A DNA stretch of 64,000 nt from Betaproteobacteria bacterium (GTDB lineage: Bacteria > Pseudomonadota > Gammaproteobacteria > Burkholderiales > Usitatibacteraceae): NCBI GenBank assembly GCA_016711875.1, contig JADJSD010000001.1, positions 1,674,001-1,738,000 on the forward strand, in the 5' to 3' direction. A model generated the notes under the pieces. That model was not told where the DNA came from, did not search any database, and saw only the letters and a list, made by a program, of their open reading frames with translations. Below are positions 37,772 to 46,284 of the stretch, in pieces. Position 1 is the first letter of the stretch. The number at the start of each line of letters is the position of its first letter. The translations under genes and the position numbers were made by a program.

Positions 37772-38089
37772 ATGGAAAAGATCCGCAAGGGCGACCAGGT
37801 GGTCGTCACCACCGGCAAGGACAAGGGCAAGCGCGGCCTCGTGCTGCGCGTGCTTGCGACGGGCAAGGTCGTGGTCGAGGGCGTGAACCGCGTGAAGCGG
37901 CACACCCGCCCCAACCCGATCAAGGGCCAGACGGGCGGCATCGTCGACAAGGAAATGCCGATCCACAATTCGAACGTGGCCCTCTTCAACCCGGCGACGG
38001 GCAAGGGCGACCGCGTGGGCATTCGCACGCTCGACGACGGCCGCAAGGTCCGCTTCTTCAAGTCGAACGGCGAAGTCGCCGACGCCTAA
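37772..38089 (+). CDS. rplX: 50S ribosomal protein L24
   Basis: An early assembly protein with a KOW motif (IRKGDQVVVTTGKDKGKRGLVLRVL). The 105-residue product also has VEGVNRVKRHTRPNPIKGQTGGIVDKEMPIHNSNVAL, typical of the family. The ATG follows GGAGCCCAGGCA at normal spacing. The longer in-frame extension upstream covers rplN and is a shadow. Confidence 0.96.
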   Translation: MEKIRKGDQVVVTTGKDKGKRGLVLRVLATGKVVVEGVNRVKRHTRPNPIKGQTGGIVDKEMPIHNSNVALFNPATGKGDRVGIRTLDDGRKVRFFKSNGEVADA

Positions 38090-38110
38090 AGAGACCGGGA
38101 GAGACAATCC

Positions 38111-38710
38111 ATGGCAAAGGCCAAAGATCAGAAACCCGGCAAGCAGCAGGCGCCCACGCAGCCCGCGCGCCTGCAGACGCTCTACCGCGAGACGGTGGTG
38201 CCGGCCCTCATGAAGCAGTTCGGCTACAAGACGGTGATGCAGGTTCCGCGCATCTCCAAGATCACGCTCAACATGGGCGTGGGCGAGGCCGTGGCCGACA
38301 AGAAAATCCTGGAGAACGCCTCGGGCGACATGGTGAAGATCGCCGGCCAGAAGCCGGTCATCACCAAGAGCCGCAAGTCGATCGCGCACTTCAAGATCCG
38401 CGAGGGCTACCCCATCGGCTGCATGGTGACGCTGCGCTCGCACCGCATGTACGAATTCCTCGACCGCCTGGTCACGATCGCGCTGCCGCGCGTGCGCGAC
38501 TTCCGTGGCGTGAGCGGCCGGGCGTTCGACGGCCGCGGCGGCTACAGCATGGGCGTCAAGGAACAGATCATCTTCCCCGAGATCGAGTACGACAAGGTCG
38601 ACGCGCTCCGCGGGATGAACATCTGCATCACCACGACCGCGAAGACGGATGCGGAGGCGAAGGCCCTCCTCGCCGCCTTCCGCTTCCCGTTCAGAACTGA
38701 GAGGGCGTAA
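38111..38710 (+). CDS. rplE: 50S ribosomal protein L5, with N-terminal extension
   Basis: Binds 5S rRNA and contacts P-site tRNA. The core (from about residue 21, ARLQTLYRETVVPALMKQF) matches standard 179-residue L5, with KITLNMGVGEAV, KSRKSIAHFKIREGYPIGCMVTLR and GRGGYSMGVKEQIIFPEIEYDKVD. The first 20 residues (AKAKDQKPGKQQAPTQP) are an extra basic, disordered-looking segment. A ribosome-binding site (GGGAGAG) supports this ATG rather than an internal start. It overlaps rpsN by one base. Confidence 0.95.
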   Translation: MAKAKDQKPGKQQAPTQPARLQTLYRETVVPALMKQFGYKTVMQVPRISKITLNMGVGEAVADKKILENASGDMVKIAGQKPVITKSRKSIAHFKIREGYPIGCMVTLRSHRMYEFLDRLVTIALPRVRDFRGVSGRAFDGRGGYSMGVKEQIIFPEIEYDKVDALRGMNICITTTAKTDAEAKALLAAFRFPFRTERA

Positions 38711-39015
38711 TGGCCAAGCTCGCACTCATCAATCGCGACGCGAAGCGCCGCGCCGTCGTGAAGAAGTACGCCCAGAAGCGCGCGGACCTTCTCGCCATCC
38801 TGAAGGATCCCAAGGCGACCGACGAGGCGCGCGACGAGGCCCGGGCGAAGTTCCAGGCCCTGCCCCGCGATTCCTCTCCCGTGCGGCTGCGCAACCGGTG
38901 CGCGATCACCGGCCGCCCCCGCGGGACGTTCCGCAAATTCGGCCTCGCGCGCAACAAGATCCGTGAGATCGCGATGCGCGGCGAGATCCCCGGCATGACC
39001 AAGGCGAGCTGGTAG
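38710..39015 (+). CDS. rpsN: 30S ribosomal protein S14 (zinc-free type)
   Basis: The 101-residue long form of S14 without the CxxC zinc ribbon. It reads MAKLALINRDAKRRAVVKKYA, then an insertion, then the conserved LRNRCAITGRPRGTFRKFGLARNKIREIA and GEIPGMTKASW. It starts at the last base of the rplE stop (TAATG). The zinc-independent form contrasts with rpmJ downstream, which keeps its zinc cysteines. Confidence 0.97.
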   Translation: MAKLALINRDAKRRAVVKKYAQKRADLLAILKDPKATDEARDEARAKFQALPRDSSPVRLRNRCAITGRPRGTFRKFGLARNKIREIAMRGEIPGMTKASW

Positions 39016-39025
39016 GAGCCCATCC

Positions 39026-39421
39026 ATGAGCATGAGTGATCCCATTGCGGACATGCTGACCCGGATCCGCAACGCCCAGGCCACCGAGAAGGTGAGCGTT
39101 GCGATTCCCGCGTCGAAGGTGAAGACCGCGATCGCCAAGGTCCTGAAGGACGAAGGCTACATCGAGGACTTCGCGAATCGCAGCGTGGACGGCAAGGACG
39201 TCCTCGAGGTCGGCCTGAAGTACTACGCGGGCAAGCCCGTGATCGAGAAGATCGAGCGCGTCTCGCGCCCCGGCCTTCGCATCTACAAGGGACGCGACGA
39301 TATCCCGCGCGTGATGAACGGCCTGGGTATCGCGATCGTCTCCACCTCCCGCGGCGTGATGACCGACCGGCGCGCCCGCGAAACGGGCGTGGGCGGCGAA
39401 GTCCTCTGCATCGTGGTGTAA
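39026..39421 (+). CDS. rpsH: 30S ribosomal protein S8
   Basis: A central-domain assembly protein and, in E. coli, repressor of the spc operon. The 131-residue product reads MSMSDPIADMLTRIRNAQ and ends with the rRNA-binding STSRGVMTDRRARETGVGGEVLCIVV. A second ATG two codons in is an equally good start. It lies 10 nt after rpsN. Confidence 0.96.
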   Translation: MSMSDPIADMLTRIRNAQATEKVSVAIPASKVKTAIAKVLKDEGYIEDFANRSVDGKDVLEVGLKYYAGKPVIEKIERVSRPGLRIYKGRDDIPRVMNGLGIAIVSTSRGVMTDRRARETGVGGEVLCIVV

Positions 39422-39434
39422 GGAGAGTATCGCC

Positions 39435-39968
39435 ATGTCCCGTATCGGCAAGAATCCCGTTGTGGTGCCCGACAAGGTCGAGGTGGCGGTGAACGCCGCC
39501 GAGATCCTGGTGAAGGGCCCGCTCGGCACACTTACGCAGAAGGCCAGCGCCGACGTGATCGTGAAGGTCGCCGAAGGCAAGGTCACGTTCGAGCCCGCCA
39601 GCGGCTCGATCCAGGCGAACGCCATGTCCGGCACGATGCGCGCGCTCGTCGCGAACATGGTGCAGGGCGTGAAGCAGGGCTTCGAGAAGAAGCTCACGCT
39701 CGTGGGCGTCGGCTACAAGGCGCAGGCCCAGGGCACGAAGCTCAACCTCGCGCTCGGCTTCTCCCACCCGGTCGTGCACCTGCTTCCCGAAGGCGTGAAG
39801 GCGGAGACGCCGACGCCGACCGAAATCCTCATCAAGGGCGTGGATCGCCAAAAGGTCGGCCAGGTCGCCGCCGAGATCCGCGCGTACAAGTCGCCGGAGC
39901 CCTACAAGGGCAAGGGCGTGCGCTACGCCGACGAGACCGTCGTCATCAAGGAAACGAAGAAGAAGTAA
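39435..39968 (+). CDS. rplF: 50S ribosomal protein L6
   Basis: Binds helix 97 of 23S rRNA near the factor-binding site. The 177-residue product has two duplicated domains: SRIGKNPVVVPDKVEV with VKGPLGTL, then LVGVGYKAQAQGTKLNLALGFSHPV and the C-terminal RAYKSPEPYKGKGVRYADE. Spacing to neighbours is 13 and 32 nt. Complete. Confidence 0.97.
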   Translation: MSRIGKNPVVVPDKVEVAVNAAEILVKGPLGTLTQKASADVIVKVAEGKVTFEPASGSIQANAMSGTMRALVANMVQGVKQGFEKKLTLVGVGYKAQAQGTKLNLALGFSHPVVHLLPEGVKAETPTPTEILIKGVDRQKVGQVAAEIRAYKSPEPYKGKGVRYADETVVIKETKKK

Positions 39969-40000
39969 CGGGCTCGGGCGAAGCGAACGGAGAACCCCAC

Positions 40001-40357
40001 ATGATCGACAAGAAGATTTCCCGCAAGCGCCGCGCCGCCAAGACGCGCGCGCGCATCCACCGCCAGGAAGCGGTGCGCCTCACGGTGCATCGCACGAACC
40101 TGCACATCTACGCCCAGGTGATCGCGGCCGACGGTGCAAAGGTTCTCGCTTCCGCCTCGACGCTCGAGAAGGAAGTGCGGGCCCAGCACCCGAAGGGCGG
40201 CGACACCGCCGCCGCGGCGATCGTGGGCAAGCGCATCGCCGAGAAGGCGAAGGCCGCCGGCGTCACCGAGGTTGCCTTCGACCGCGCCGGCTTCAGCTAC
40301 CACGGGCGCGTGAAAGCGCTCGCCGAGGCGGCGCGCGAAGGCGGACTGAAGTTCTGA
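40001..40357 (+). CDS. rplR: 50S ribosomal protein L18
   Basis: Delivers 5S rRNA to the 50S with L5. The 118-residue product has a basic N-terminus (KKISRKRRAAKTRARIHRQ), RLTVHRTNLHIYAQVIAADGAKVLASAST, and FDRAGFSYHGRVKALAEAAREGGLKF at the end. All are family standard. Confidence 0.97.
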   Translation: MIDKKISRKRRAAKTRARIHRQEAVRLTVHRTNLHIYAQVIAADGAKVLASASTLEKEVRAQHPKGGDTAAAAIVGKRIAEKAKAAGVTEVAFDRAGFSYHGRVKALAEAAREGGLKF

Positions 40358-40388
40358 CCGGCCGGTTATCCAGGACCAGGAAAAAGAC

Positions 40389-40901
40389 ATGGCGAAATTC
40401 GAACATAACAGCGACGAGCGCAGCGACGGTCTCCGGGAGAAGATGATCTCGGTGAACCGGGTCACGAAAGTCGTGAAGGGTGGCCGGATCCTCGGCTTCG
40501 CCGCGCTCACGGTGGTGGGAGACGGCGACGGTTCCATCGGCATGGGCAAGGGCAAGGCCCGTGAAGTGCCCGTTGCCGTCCAGAAGGCGATGGAGCAGGC
40601 GCGCCGCAACATGGTGAAAGTGCCCCTCAAGAGTGGCACGATCAACCACGAGGTGCTCGGCCAGCACGGTGCCACGCGCGTTTTCATGCAGCCGGCCGCC
40701 GAAGGCAACGGCATCAAGGCGGGCGGCGCCATGCGCGCGGTCTTCGAGGTGATGGGCGTCACGAACATCTCCGCGAAGTGCCACGGCTCCACCAACCCCT
40801 ACAACGTCGTGCGCGCCACGCTGGACGGCCTGCTGCAGCAGCATCGCCCTTCGGAGATCGCGGCCAAGCGCGGCAAGAAGGTCGAAGAGATCGTCGGCTG
40901 A
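40389..40901 (+). CDS. rpsE: 30S ribosomal protein S5
   Basis: Maintains decoding accuracy and lines the mRNA entry channel. The 170-residue product has REKMISVNRVTKVVKGGRILGFAALTVVGDGDG and GMGKGKAREVPVAVQKAMEQAR in the dsRBD-like half, then HGATRVFMQPAAEGNGIKAGGAMRAVFEV and the C-terminal RPSEIAAKRGKKVEEIVG. Spectinomycin-loop residues appear normal. Confidence 0.97.
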   Translation: MAKFEHNSDERSDGLREKMISVNRVTKVVKGGRILGFAALTVVGDGDGSIGMGKGKAREVPVAVQKAMEQARRNMVKVPLKSGTINHEVLGQHGATRVFMQPAAEGNGIKAGGAMRAVFEVMGVTNISAKCHGSTNPYNVVRATLDGLLQQHRPSEIAAKRGKKVEEIVG

Positions 40902-40915
40902 GGAAAGACTCCAAG

Positions 40916-41101
40916 ATGACTTCTCCCAAGAAAATCAAGGTCACGCAGGTCAAGGGCCTGCGAGGCGCGCTGAGCGAGCACAAGGCTTCCGTGCGCGGGC
41001 TCGGCCTGCGCCGCATCCGCCACACGGTGGAACTCGAGGACACGCCGTCCATCCGCGGCATGATCAACAAGGTGCCCTATCTCGTGAAAGTCGAGGGCTA
41101 G
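40916..41101 (+). CDS. rpmD: 50S ribosomal protein L30
   Basis: A 61-residue protein: KKIKVTQVKGLRGALSEHKASVRGLGLRRIRHTVELEDTPSIRGMINKV in overlapping family motifs. The ATG is preceded by GAGGAAAG. A longer upstream frame lies inside rpsE. It sits between rpsE and rplO as in E. coli. Confidence 0.96.
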   Translation: MTSPKKIKVTQVKGLRGALSEHKASVRGLGLRRIRHTVELEDTPSIRGMINKVPYLVKVEG

Positions 41102-41103
41102 CC

Positions 41104-41535
41104 ATGGAACTGAACACGCTCAAGCCCGCTCCGGGCTCCAAGAAGAACCGCCGCCGCGTCGGCCGCGGCATCGGTTCGGGCCTCGGCAAGACCGCGGGCC
41201 GTGGCCACAAGGGCCAGAAGTCGCGTGCCGGCGGCTACCACAAGGTGGGCTTCGAAGGCGGCCAGATGCCGCTCCAGCGGCGCCTGCCCAAGCGCGGCTT
41301 CGTCGCCGTCACCATCGTAAAGGCCTCCCAGGTCCGCCTGGGCGATCTCGCGCGCGTCGAGGGCGACACCATCGACCTCGCCAGCCTGAAGAAGGCGGGC
41401 CTCGTGCCCGACGCGGCTGCCCGCGCGAAGATCATCCTCACCGGCAAGGCCGACAAGGCCTACAAGGTCGAGGGCGTCGTCGCCACCAAGGGCGCGAAGG
41501 CTGCCATCGAGGCGGCCGGCGGCTCGGTCACCTGA
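41104..41535 (+). CDS. rplO: 50S ribosomal protein L15
   Basis: A late assembly protein that reaches into 23S rRNA with a long basic N-terminus. The 143-residue product has KPAPGSKKNRRRVGRGIGSGLGKTAGRGHKGQKSRAG split over the first 45 residues and GFEGGQMPLQRRLPKRGF. The start is 2 nt after the rpmD stop. secY follows after 23 nt, which include the AT-rich AATATTTCCATAGG. Confidence 0.97.
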   Translation: MELNTLKPAPGSKKNRRRVGRGIGSGLGKTAGRGHKGQKSRAGGYHKVGFEGGQMPLQRRLPKRGFVAVTIVKASQVRLGDLARVEGDTIDLASLKKAGLVPDAAARAKIILTGKADKAYKVEGVVATKGAKAAIEAAGGSVT

Positions 41536-41558
41536 ATATTTCCATAGGATAGAGAACC

Positions 41559-42879
41559 TTGTCGGCCAACCCCCTCGCGACCCTCGGAAAGCTCGGCGAC
41601 CTCAAGCGCCGGCTGTGGTTCCTCGTGGGCGCGCTGGTCGTCTACCGCGTCGGGACTTTCATCCCGGTGCCGGGGATCGATCCGGCCGAACTCGCGAAGC
41701 TGTTCCAGCAGACCAAGGGCGGCATCCTGGACATGTTCAACATGTTCTCGGGCGGTGCCCTGTCGCGCTTCTCGATCTTCGCGCTCGGCATCATGCCGTA
41801 CATCTCGGCGTCGATCATCATGCAGCTGCTCACGGTCGTCTCGCCGCAGCTGGAGGCCCTCAAGAAGGAAGGCGAGGCCGGCCGCCGCAAGATCACGCAA
41901 TACACCCGCTATGGCACGGTGATCCTGGCCGCCTTCCAGGCGCTCGGCATCTCGGTGGCTCTCGAGGCGCAGCCGGGCCTGGTGATCGATCCGGGCCTCA
42001 TGTTCCGCCTGGTGACGGTCATCACGCTCATGACGGGAACGATGTTCCTCATGTGGCTGGGCGAGCAGATCACCGAGCGCGGCCTGGGCAATGGCATCTC
42101 GATGATCATTTTCGCCGGCATCGTCGCGGGGCTCCCGTCCGCCATCGGGGGCACGCTCGAGCTGGTGCGCACCGGCGCCATGACGATCTTCATCGCGCTG
42201 ATCATTTTCGCGCTCGTGGTGGGCGTCACCTACGCGGTGGTGTTCGTCGAGAAGGGCCAGCGCCGAATCCTGGTGAACTACGCCAAGCGCCAGGTGGGCA
42301 ACCGGATGTACGGCGGGCAGAGCTCGTTCCTGCCGCTCAAGCTCAACATGTCCGGCGTGATCCCGCCCATCTTCGCCTCGTCGATCATCCTGTTCCCGGC
42401 GACCATGGCAAGCTGGTTCGGCACCAATGAACAGATGACCTGGCTCAAGGACCTCTCCGCGGCGCTCTCGCCCGGGCAGACGCTCTACATCGTCCTCTAC
42501 GCCTCGGCCATCATCTTCTTCTGCTTCTTCTACACGGCGCTCGTCTTCAATTCGAAGGAGACTGCCGACAACCTGAAGAAGAGCGGCGCGTTCGTGCCGG
42601 GCATCCGCCCCGGGGACCAGACGGCGCGCTACATCGACAAGGTCATCACCCGCCTCACGCTGGTCGGTGCGATCTACATCACGCTGGTCTGCCTGCTGCC
42701 CGGAGTTCCTGCACAGCCAGTACAACGTCCCGTTCTACTTCGGCGGAACGTCGCTCCTGATCGTGGTGGTGGTGACGATGGACTTCATGTCGCAGCTCCA
42801 GGCGTACCTCATGTCCCACCAGTACGAAAGCCTGCTCAAGAAGGCGAACTTCAAGGGCTCGGGCTTCCCGGTGCGATAA
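41559..42879 (+). CDS. secY: Preprotein translocase subunit SecY, disrupted by a one-base insertion
   Basis: The ten-helix channel of the Sec translocon. It starts at TTG (MSANPLATLGKLGDLKRRLWFLVGALVVYRVGTFIPVPG), with GGALSRFSIFALGIMPYISASIIMQLL, KLNMSGVIPPIFASS and NLKKSGAFVPGIRPG typical of the family. At 42702-42703 CCCGAG appears as CCCGGAG, so helix 9 switches frame; the next frame carries EFLHSQYNVPFYFGGTSLLIVVV to the end FKGSGFPVR. Removing one G gives 439 residues. SecY is essential and single-copy here, so a consensus error is very likely. Confidence 0.94.
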
Positions 42880-42891
42880 GGGGCCCGCGAC

Positions 42892-43110
42892 ATGGCAAAG
42901 GAAGAAACCATCCAGATGCAGGGGGAAGTCGTCGAGACCCTCCCCAATGCGATGTTCCGGGTGAAGCTGGAAAACGGCCACATAGTGCTGGGCCACATTT
43001 CCGGGAAGATGCGGATGCACTACATCCGGATCCTCCCGGGCGACAAGGTGACCGTCGAGCTCACCCCGTACGACTTGACGAAGGCGCGGATCACGTTCCG
43101 CGCCAAGTAA
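42892..43110 (+). CDS. infA: Translation initiation factor IF-1
   Basis: A 72-residue OB-fold protein that blocks the ribosomal A site during initiation. It has AKEETIQMQGEVVETLPNAMFRVKLENGH and GHISGKMRMHYIRILPGDKVTVELTPYDL. Placement between secY and rpmJ is usual in betaproteobacteria, whereas E. coli keeps infA elsewhere. A good AAGGAG ribosome-binding site precedes the next gene, rpmJ. Confidence 0.97.
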   Translation: MAKEETIQMQGEVVETLPNAMFRVKLENGHIVLGHISGKMRMHYIRILPGDKVTVELTPYDLTKARITFRAK

Positions 43111-43121
43111 GGAGAAAGACG

Positions 43122-43235
43122 ATGCGAGTGCAAGCCTCTGTCAAGAAGATCTGCCGCAAGTGCAAGATCGTGCGGCGCAAGGGCGTGGTGCGCGTGATCT
43201 GCGCGGACCCGCGCCACAAGCAGCGCCAGGGCTGA
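43122..43235 (+). CDS. rpmJ: 50S ribosomal protein L36 (zinc type)
   Basis: The smallest 50S protein, 37 residues. It has the zinc ligands in MRVQASVKKICRKCKIVRRKG and VRVICADPRHKQRQG: three cysteines and one histidine, the zinc-binding form. An AAGGAGAAAGACG ribosome-binding site sits just upstream. It ends the spc block, and rpsM follows 41 nt later. Confidence 0.95.
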   Translation: MRVQASVKKICRKCKIVRRKGVVRVICADPRHKQRQG

Positions 43236-43276
43236 CCCCACCGCCCGACAGGACACACGAGAATTAAGGACTGACC

Positions 43277-43645
43277 ATGGCCCGTATTGCCGGCATCAAC
43301 ATCCCGAATCACCAGCACGCCGCGATTGCGCTCACCGCGATCTACGGCATCGGCCGCGCCCGCGCCCGTTCGATCTGCGACGCCGCGGGGGTCAAGCACT
43401 CCGCGAAGATCAAGGACCTGACCGACGGCGAGATGGACAAGCTGCGCGAGCAGATCGGCCGCTTCAGCGTCGAGGGCGACCTTCGCCGCGAGACGTCGAT
43501 GAACATCAAGCGCCTCATGGACCTGGGCTGCTACCGCGGGATGCGCCACAAGAAGGGCCTGCCCGTGCGCGGCCAGCGCACCCGCACCAATGCGCGCACC
43601 CGCAAGGGCCCGCGCAAGGCCGTCCGCCTGTCCAAGTCGGCCTGA
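43277..43645 (+). CDS. rpsM: 30S ribosomal protein S13
   Basis: A head protein that contacts P-site tRNA and the 50S. The 122-residue product reads MARIAGINIPNHQHAAIALTAIYGIGRARA, has the helix-two-turn-helix LMDLGCYRGMRHKKGLPVRGQRT, and ends in the basic tail RTRKGPRKAVRLSKSA. First alpha-operon gene. Confidence 0.97.
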   Translation: MARIAGINIPNHQHAAIALTAIYGIGRARARSICDAAGVKHSAKIKDLTDGEMDKLREQIGRFSVEGDLRRETSMNIKRLMDLGCYRGMRHKKGLPVRGQRTRTNARTRKGPRKAVRLSKSA

Positions 43646-43675
43646 ACCGCCTAGACGAATCGAGGAAACCACAGA

Positions 43676-44068
43676 ATGGCCAAACCCGCCGCCACGCGCG
43701 TCCGCAAGAAGGTCAAGAAGAACGTGTCCGAGGGCATCGCCCACGTCCACGCCTCCTTCAACAACACCATCGTGACGATCACGGACCGCCAGGGCAACGC
43801 CCTTTCCTGGGCCACCTCCGGCGGCGCGGGCTTCAAGGGCTCGCGCAAGTCGACGCCCTTCGCCGCCCAGGTCGCTGCGGAAGCCGCCGGCCGCGCCGCG
43901 ATGGAATGCGGCGTGAAGAACCTCGAAGTGCGCATCAAGGGCCCCGGCCCCGGGCGCGAATCCGCCGTGCGCGCGTTGAACGCGCTCGGTCTCAAGATCC
44001 TTTCGATCGCCGACGTGACGCCGGTGCCGCACAACGGCTGCCGTCCGCCGAAGCGCCGCCGGATGTAA
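43676..44068 (+). CDS. rpsK: 30S ribosomal protein S11
   Basis: Platform protein near the mRNA exit. The 130-residue product has VSEGIAHVHASFNNTIVTITDRQGN, SWATSGGAGFKGSRKSTPFAAQ and the C-terminal DVTPVPHNGCRPPKRRRM. The Asn-Gly in PHNGC is the site that becomes isoaspartate in E. coli S11. Complete. Confidence 0.97.
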   Translation: MAKPAATRVRKKVKKNVSEGIAHVHASFNNTIVTITDRQGNALSWATSGGAGFKGSRKSTPFAAQVAAEAAGRAAMECGVKNLEVRIKGPGPGRESAVRALNALGLKILSIADVTPVPHNGCRPPKRRRM

Positions 44069-44104
44069 CGGCGCGCACGAACGAGAAGACACAGGAAGAA
44101 CACC

Positions 44105-44725
<621 letters not shown>

Positions 44726-44777
44726 TCACTGTCGAGAACACTCGCTCCCTCAACCGAATCTGGCAGAGGCCTCCCGC

Positions 44778-45755
44778 ATGCAAAGCAACGCCACGAATTT
44801 CCTGAAGCCCCGCATCATCGACGTGCAGAACCTGTCCCCGACGCACGCGAAGGTGGTCATGGAGCCCTTCGAGCGCGGTTACGGCCACACGCTCGGCAAC
44901 GCGCTTCGCCGCATCCTCCTTTCCTCGATGCCCGGCTATGCCGCGACCGAGGTCAAGATCGCGGGCGTCCTGCACGAGTACTCGACCATCGAAGGCGTGC
45001 AGGAAGACGTCGTCGACGTGCTGCTCAACCTCAAGGGCATCGTGATGAAGCTCCACGGCCGCGCCGAGGTGAGCCTCAAGCTCAAGAAGGCCGTCCCCGG
45101 GCCGGTCACGGCCGCGGACATCGAGGGCACCCACGACATCGAGATCATCAACCCCGACCACGTGATCGCGCACATCACGCAGGGCGGCAAGCTCGAGATG
45201 ACGGTCAAGGTGGAGAAGGGCCGCGGCTACGTGCCGGCGACCGCCCGCCGCGCCGACGACACCCGCTCGATCGGCTCGATCCTGCTGGACGCCTCGTTCA
45301 GCCCGATCCGCCGCGTGAGCTACCAAGTCGAGAGCGCCCGCGTCGAGCAGCGAACCGACCTGGACCGCCTCGTGATCGACATCGAGACCAACGGCGTGAT
45401 CGAGCCCGAGGAAGCCGTCCGCTACGCGGCGAGCGTCCTGGTCGACCAGCTGTCGGTCTTCGCCTCGCTCCAGTCCACCAGCGAGGAGCGGATCGAGAGC
45501 GCGCAGCCGCAGGTCGATCCGATCCTGCTGCAGCCGGTCGACGATCTCGAACTCACGGTGCGCTCGGCCAACTGCCTGAAGGCCGAGAACATCTACTACA
45601 TCGGCGATCTGATCCAGCGCACCGAGAACGAACTGCTCAAGACGCCGAACCTCGGCCGCAAGTCGCTCAACGAGATCAAGGAAGTGCTCGCGTCCAAGGG
45701 GCTCACCCTGGGCATGAAGCTGGAGAACTGGCCGGTCGCCGGCCTCACGAAGTAG
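44778..45755 (+). CDS. rpoA: DNA-directed RNA polymerase subunit alpha
   Basis: Dimerises to start RNA polymerase assembly and contacts UP elements and activators. The 325-residue product has the N-terminal domain MEPFERGYGHTLGNALRRILLSSMPG and GVQEDVVDVLLNLKG, a linker near residue 235, and the C-terminal domain with LRSANCLKAENIYYIGDLIQR-type helix-hairpin-helix motifs (NCLKAENIYYIGDL, NLGRKSLNEIKEVLASKGL). Normal length. Confidence 0.98.
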   Translation: MQSNATNFLKPRIIDVQNLSPTHAKVVMEPFERGYGHTLGNALRRILLSSMPGYAATEVKIAGVLHEYSTIEGVQEDVVDVLLNLKGIVMKLHGRAEVSLKLKKAVPGPVTAADIEGTHDIEIINPDHVIAHITQGGKLEMTVKVEKGRGYVPATARRADDTRSIGSILLDASFSPIRRVSYQVESARVEQRTDLDRLVIDIETNGVIEPEEAVRYAASVLVDQLSVFASLQSTSEERIESAQPQVDPILLQPVDDLELTVRSANCLKAENIYYIGDLIQRTENELLKTPNLGRKSLNEIKEVLASKGLTLGMKLENWPVAGLTK

Positions 45756-45820
45756 GGTTTTTCCAACCCCATAACAACAACAAGGCCGGATAGGCCAAGA
45801 GACCGACAAGGAATCGAACC

Positions 45821-46219
45821 ATGCGTCACCGCCACGGGCTTCGAAAGCTCAACAAGACGAGCAGCCATCGCCTCGCGATGCTGCGCAACATGACGGTCTC
45901 GCTGCTCAAGCACGAGGCCATCCGCACGACGCTGCCGAAGGCGAAGGAACTGCGCCGGGTCGCCGAGCCCATCATCACCCTGGGCAAGAACCCGACGCTC
46001 GCCAACAAGCGCCTCGCGTTCAACCGCCTTCGCGATCGCGACATGGTCGTGAAGCTCTTCGACGAGCTCGGGCCGCGCTACAAGAACCGCAACGGCGGGT
46101 ACCTGCGCATCCTGAAGTGGGGTTTCCGCCTGGGCGACAATGCGCCGATGGCCCTGGTCGAACTGATGGACCGCCCCGAGGCGGCCGAGGCGAAGGATGG
46201 CGACGCGAAGTCCGCCTGA
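45821..46219 (+). CDS. rplQ: 50S ribosomal protein L17
   Basis: Sits near the peptide exit. The 132-residue product has MRHRHGLRKLNKTSSHRLAMLRNM, LLKHEAIRTTLPKAKELRRVAEP and the C-terminal YLRILKWGFRLGDNAPMALVELMDRP, with a short acidic tail (EAAEAKDGDAKSA). Last gene of the ribosomal block, directly followed by a strong terminator. Confidence 0.97.
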   Translation: MRHRHGLRKLNKTSSHRLAMLRNMTVSLLKHEAIRTTLPKAKELRRVAEPIITLGKNPTLANKRLAFNRLRDRDMVVKLFDELGPRYKNRNGGYLRILKWGFRLGDNAPMALVELMDRPEAAEAKDGDAKSA

Positions 46220-46239
46220 TCCCTTGCAGCCACGCGAAG

Positions 46240-46267
46240 AAAGGCCGACCCTCGGGTCGGCCTTTTT
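46240..46267 (+). terminator. Bidirectional Rho-independent terminator after rplQ
   Basis: AAAGGCCGACC (46240-46250) pairs perfectly with GGTCGGCCTTT (46255-46265) around CTCG, followed by a T-run on the + strand. On the - strand the same hairpin is followed by TTTCTT, so it can also end the uvrA-glycerate kinase transcript, whose last stop lies 18 nt away. Confidence 0.9.
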
Positions 46268-46284
46268 CATGGAGCGAACCGCCC

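Noticed and set aside
42690..42710. Programmed ribosomal frameshifting in secY, rpsC or tuf
   Set aside because: No slippery heptamer with a downstream structure is apparent, and the intact second tuf copy shows the simple unshifted sequence.
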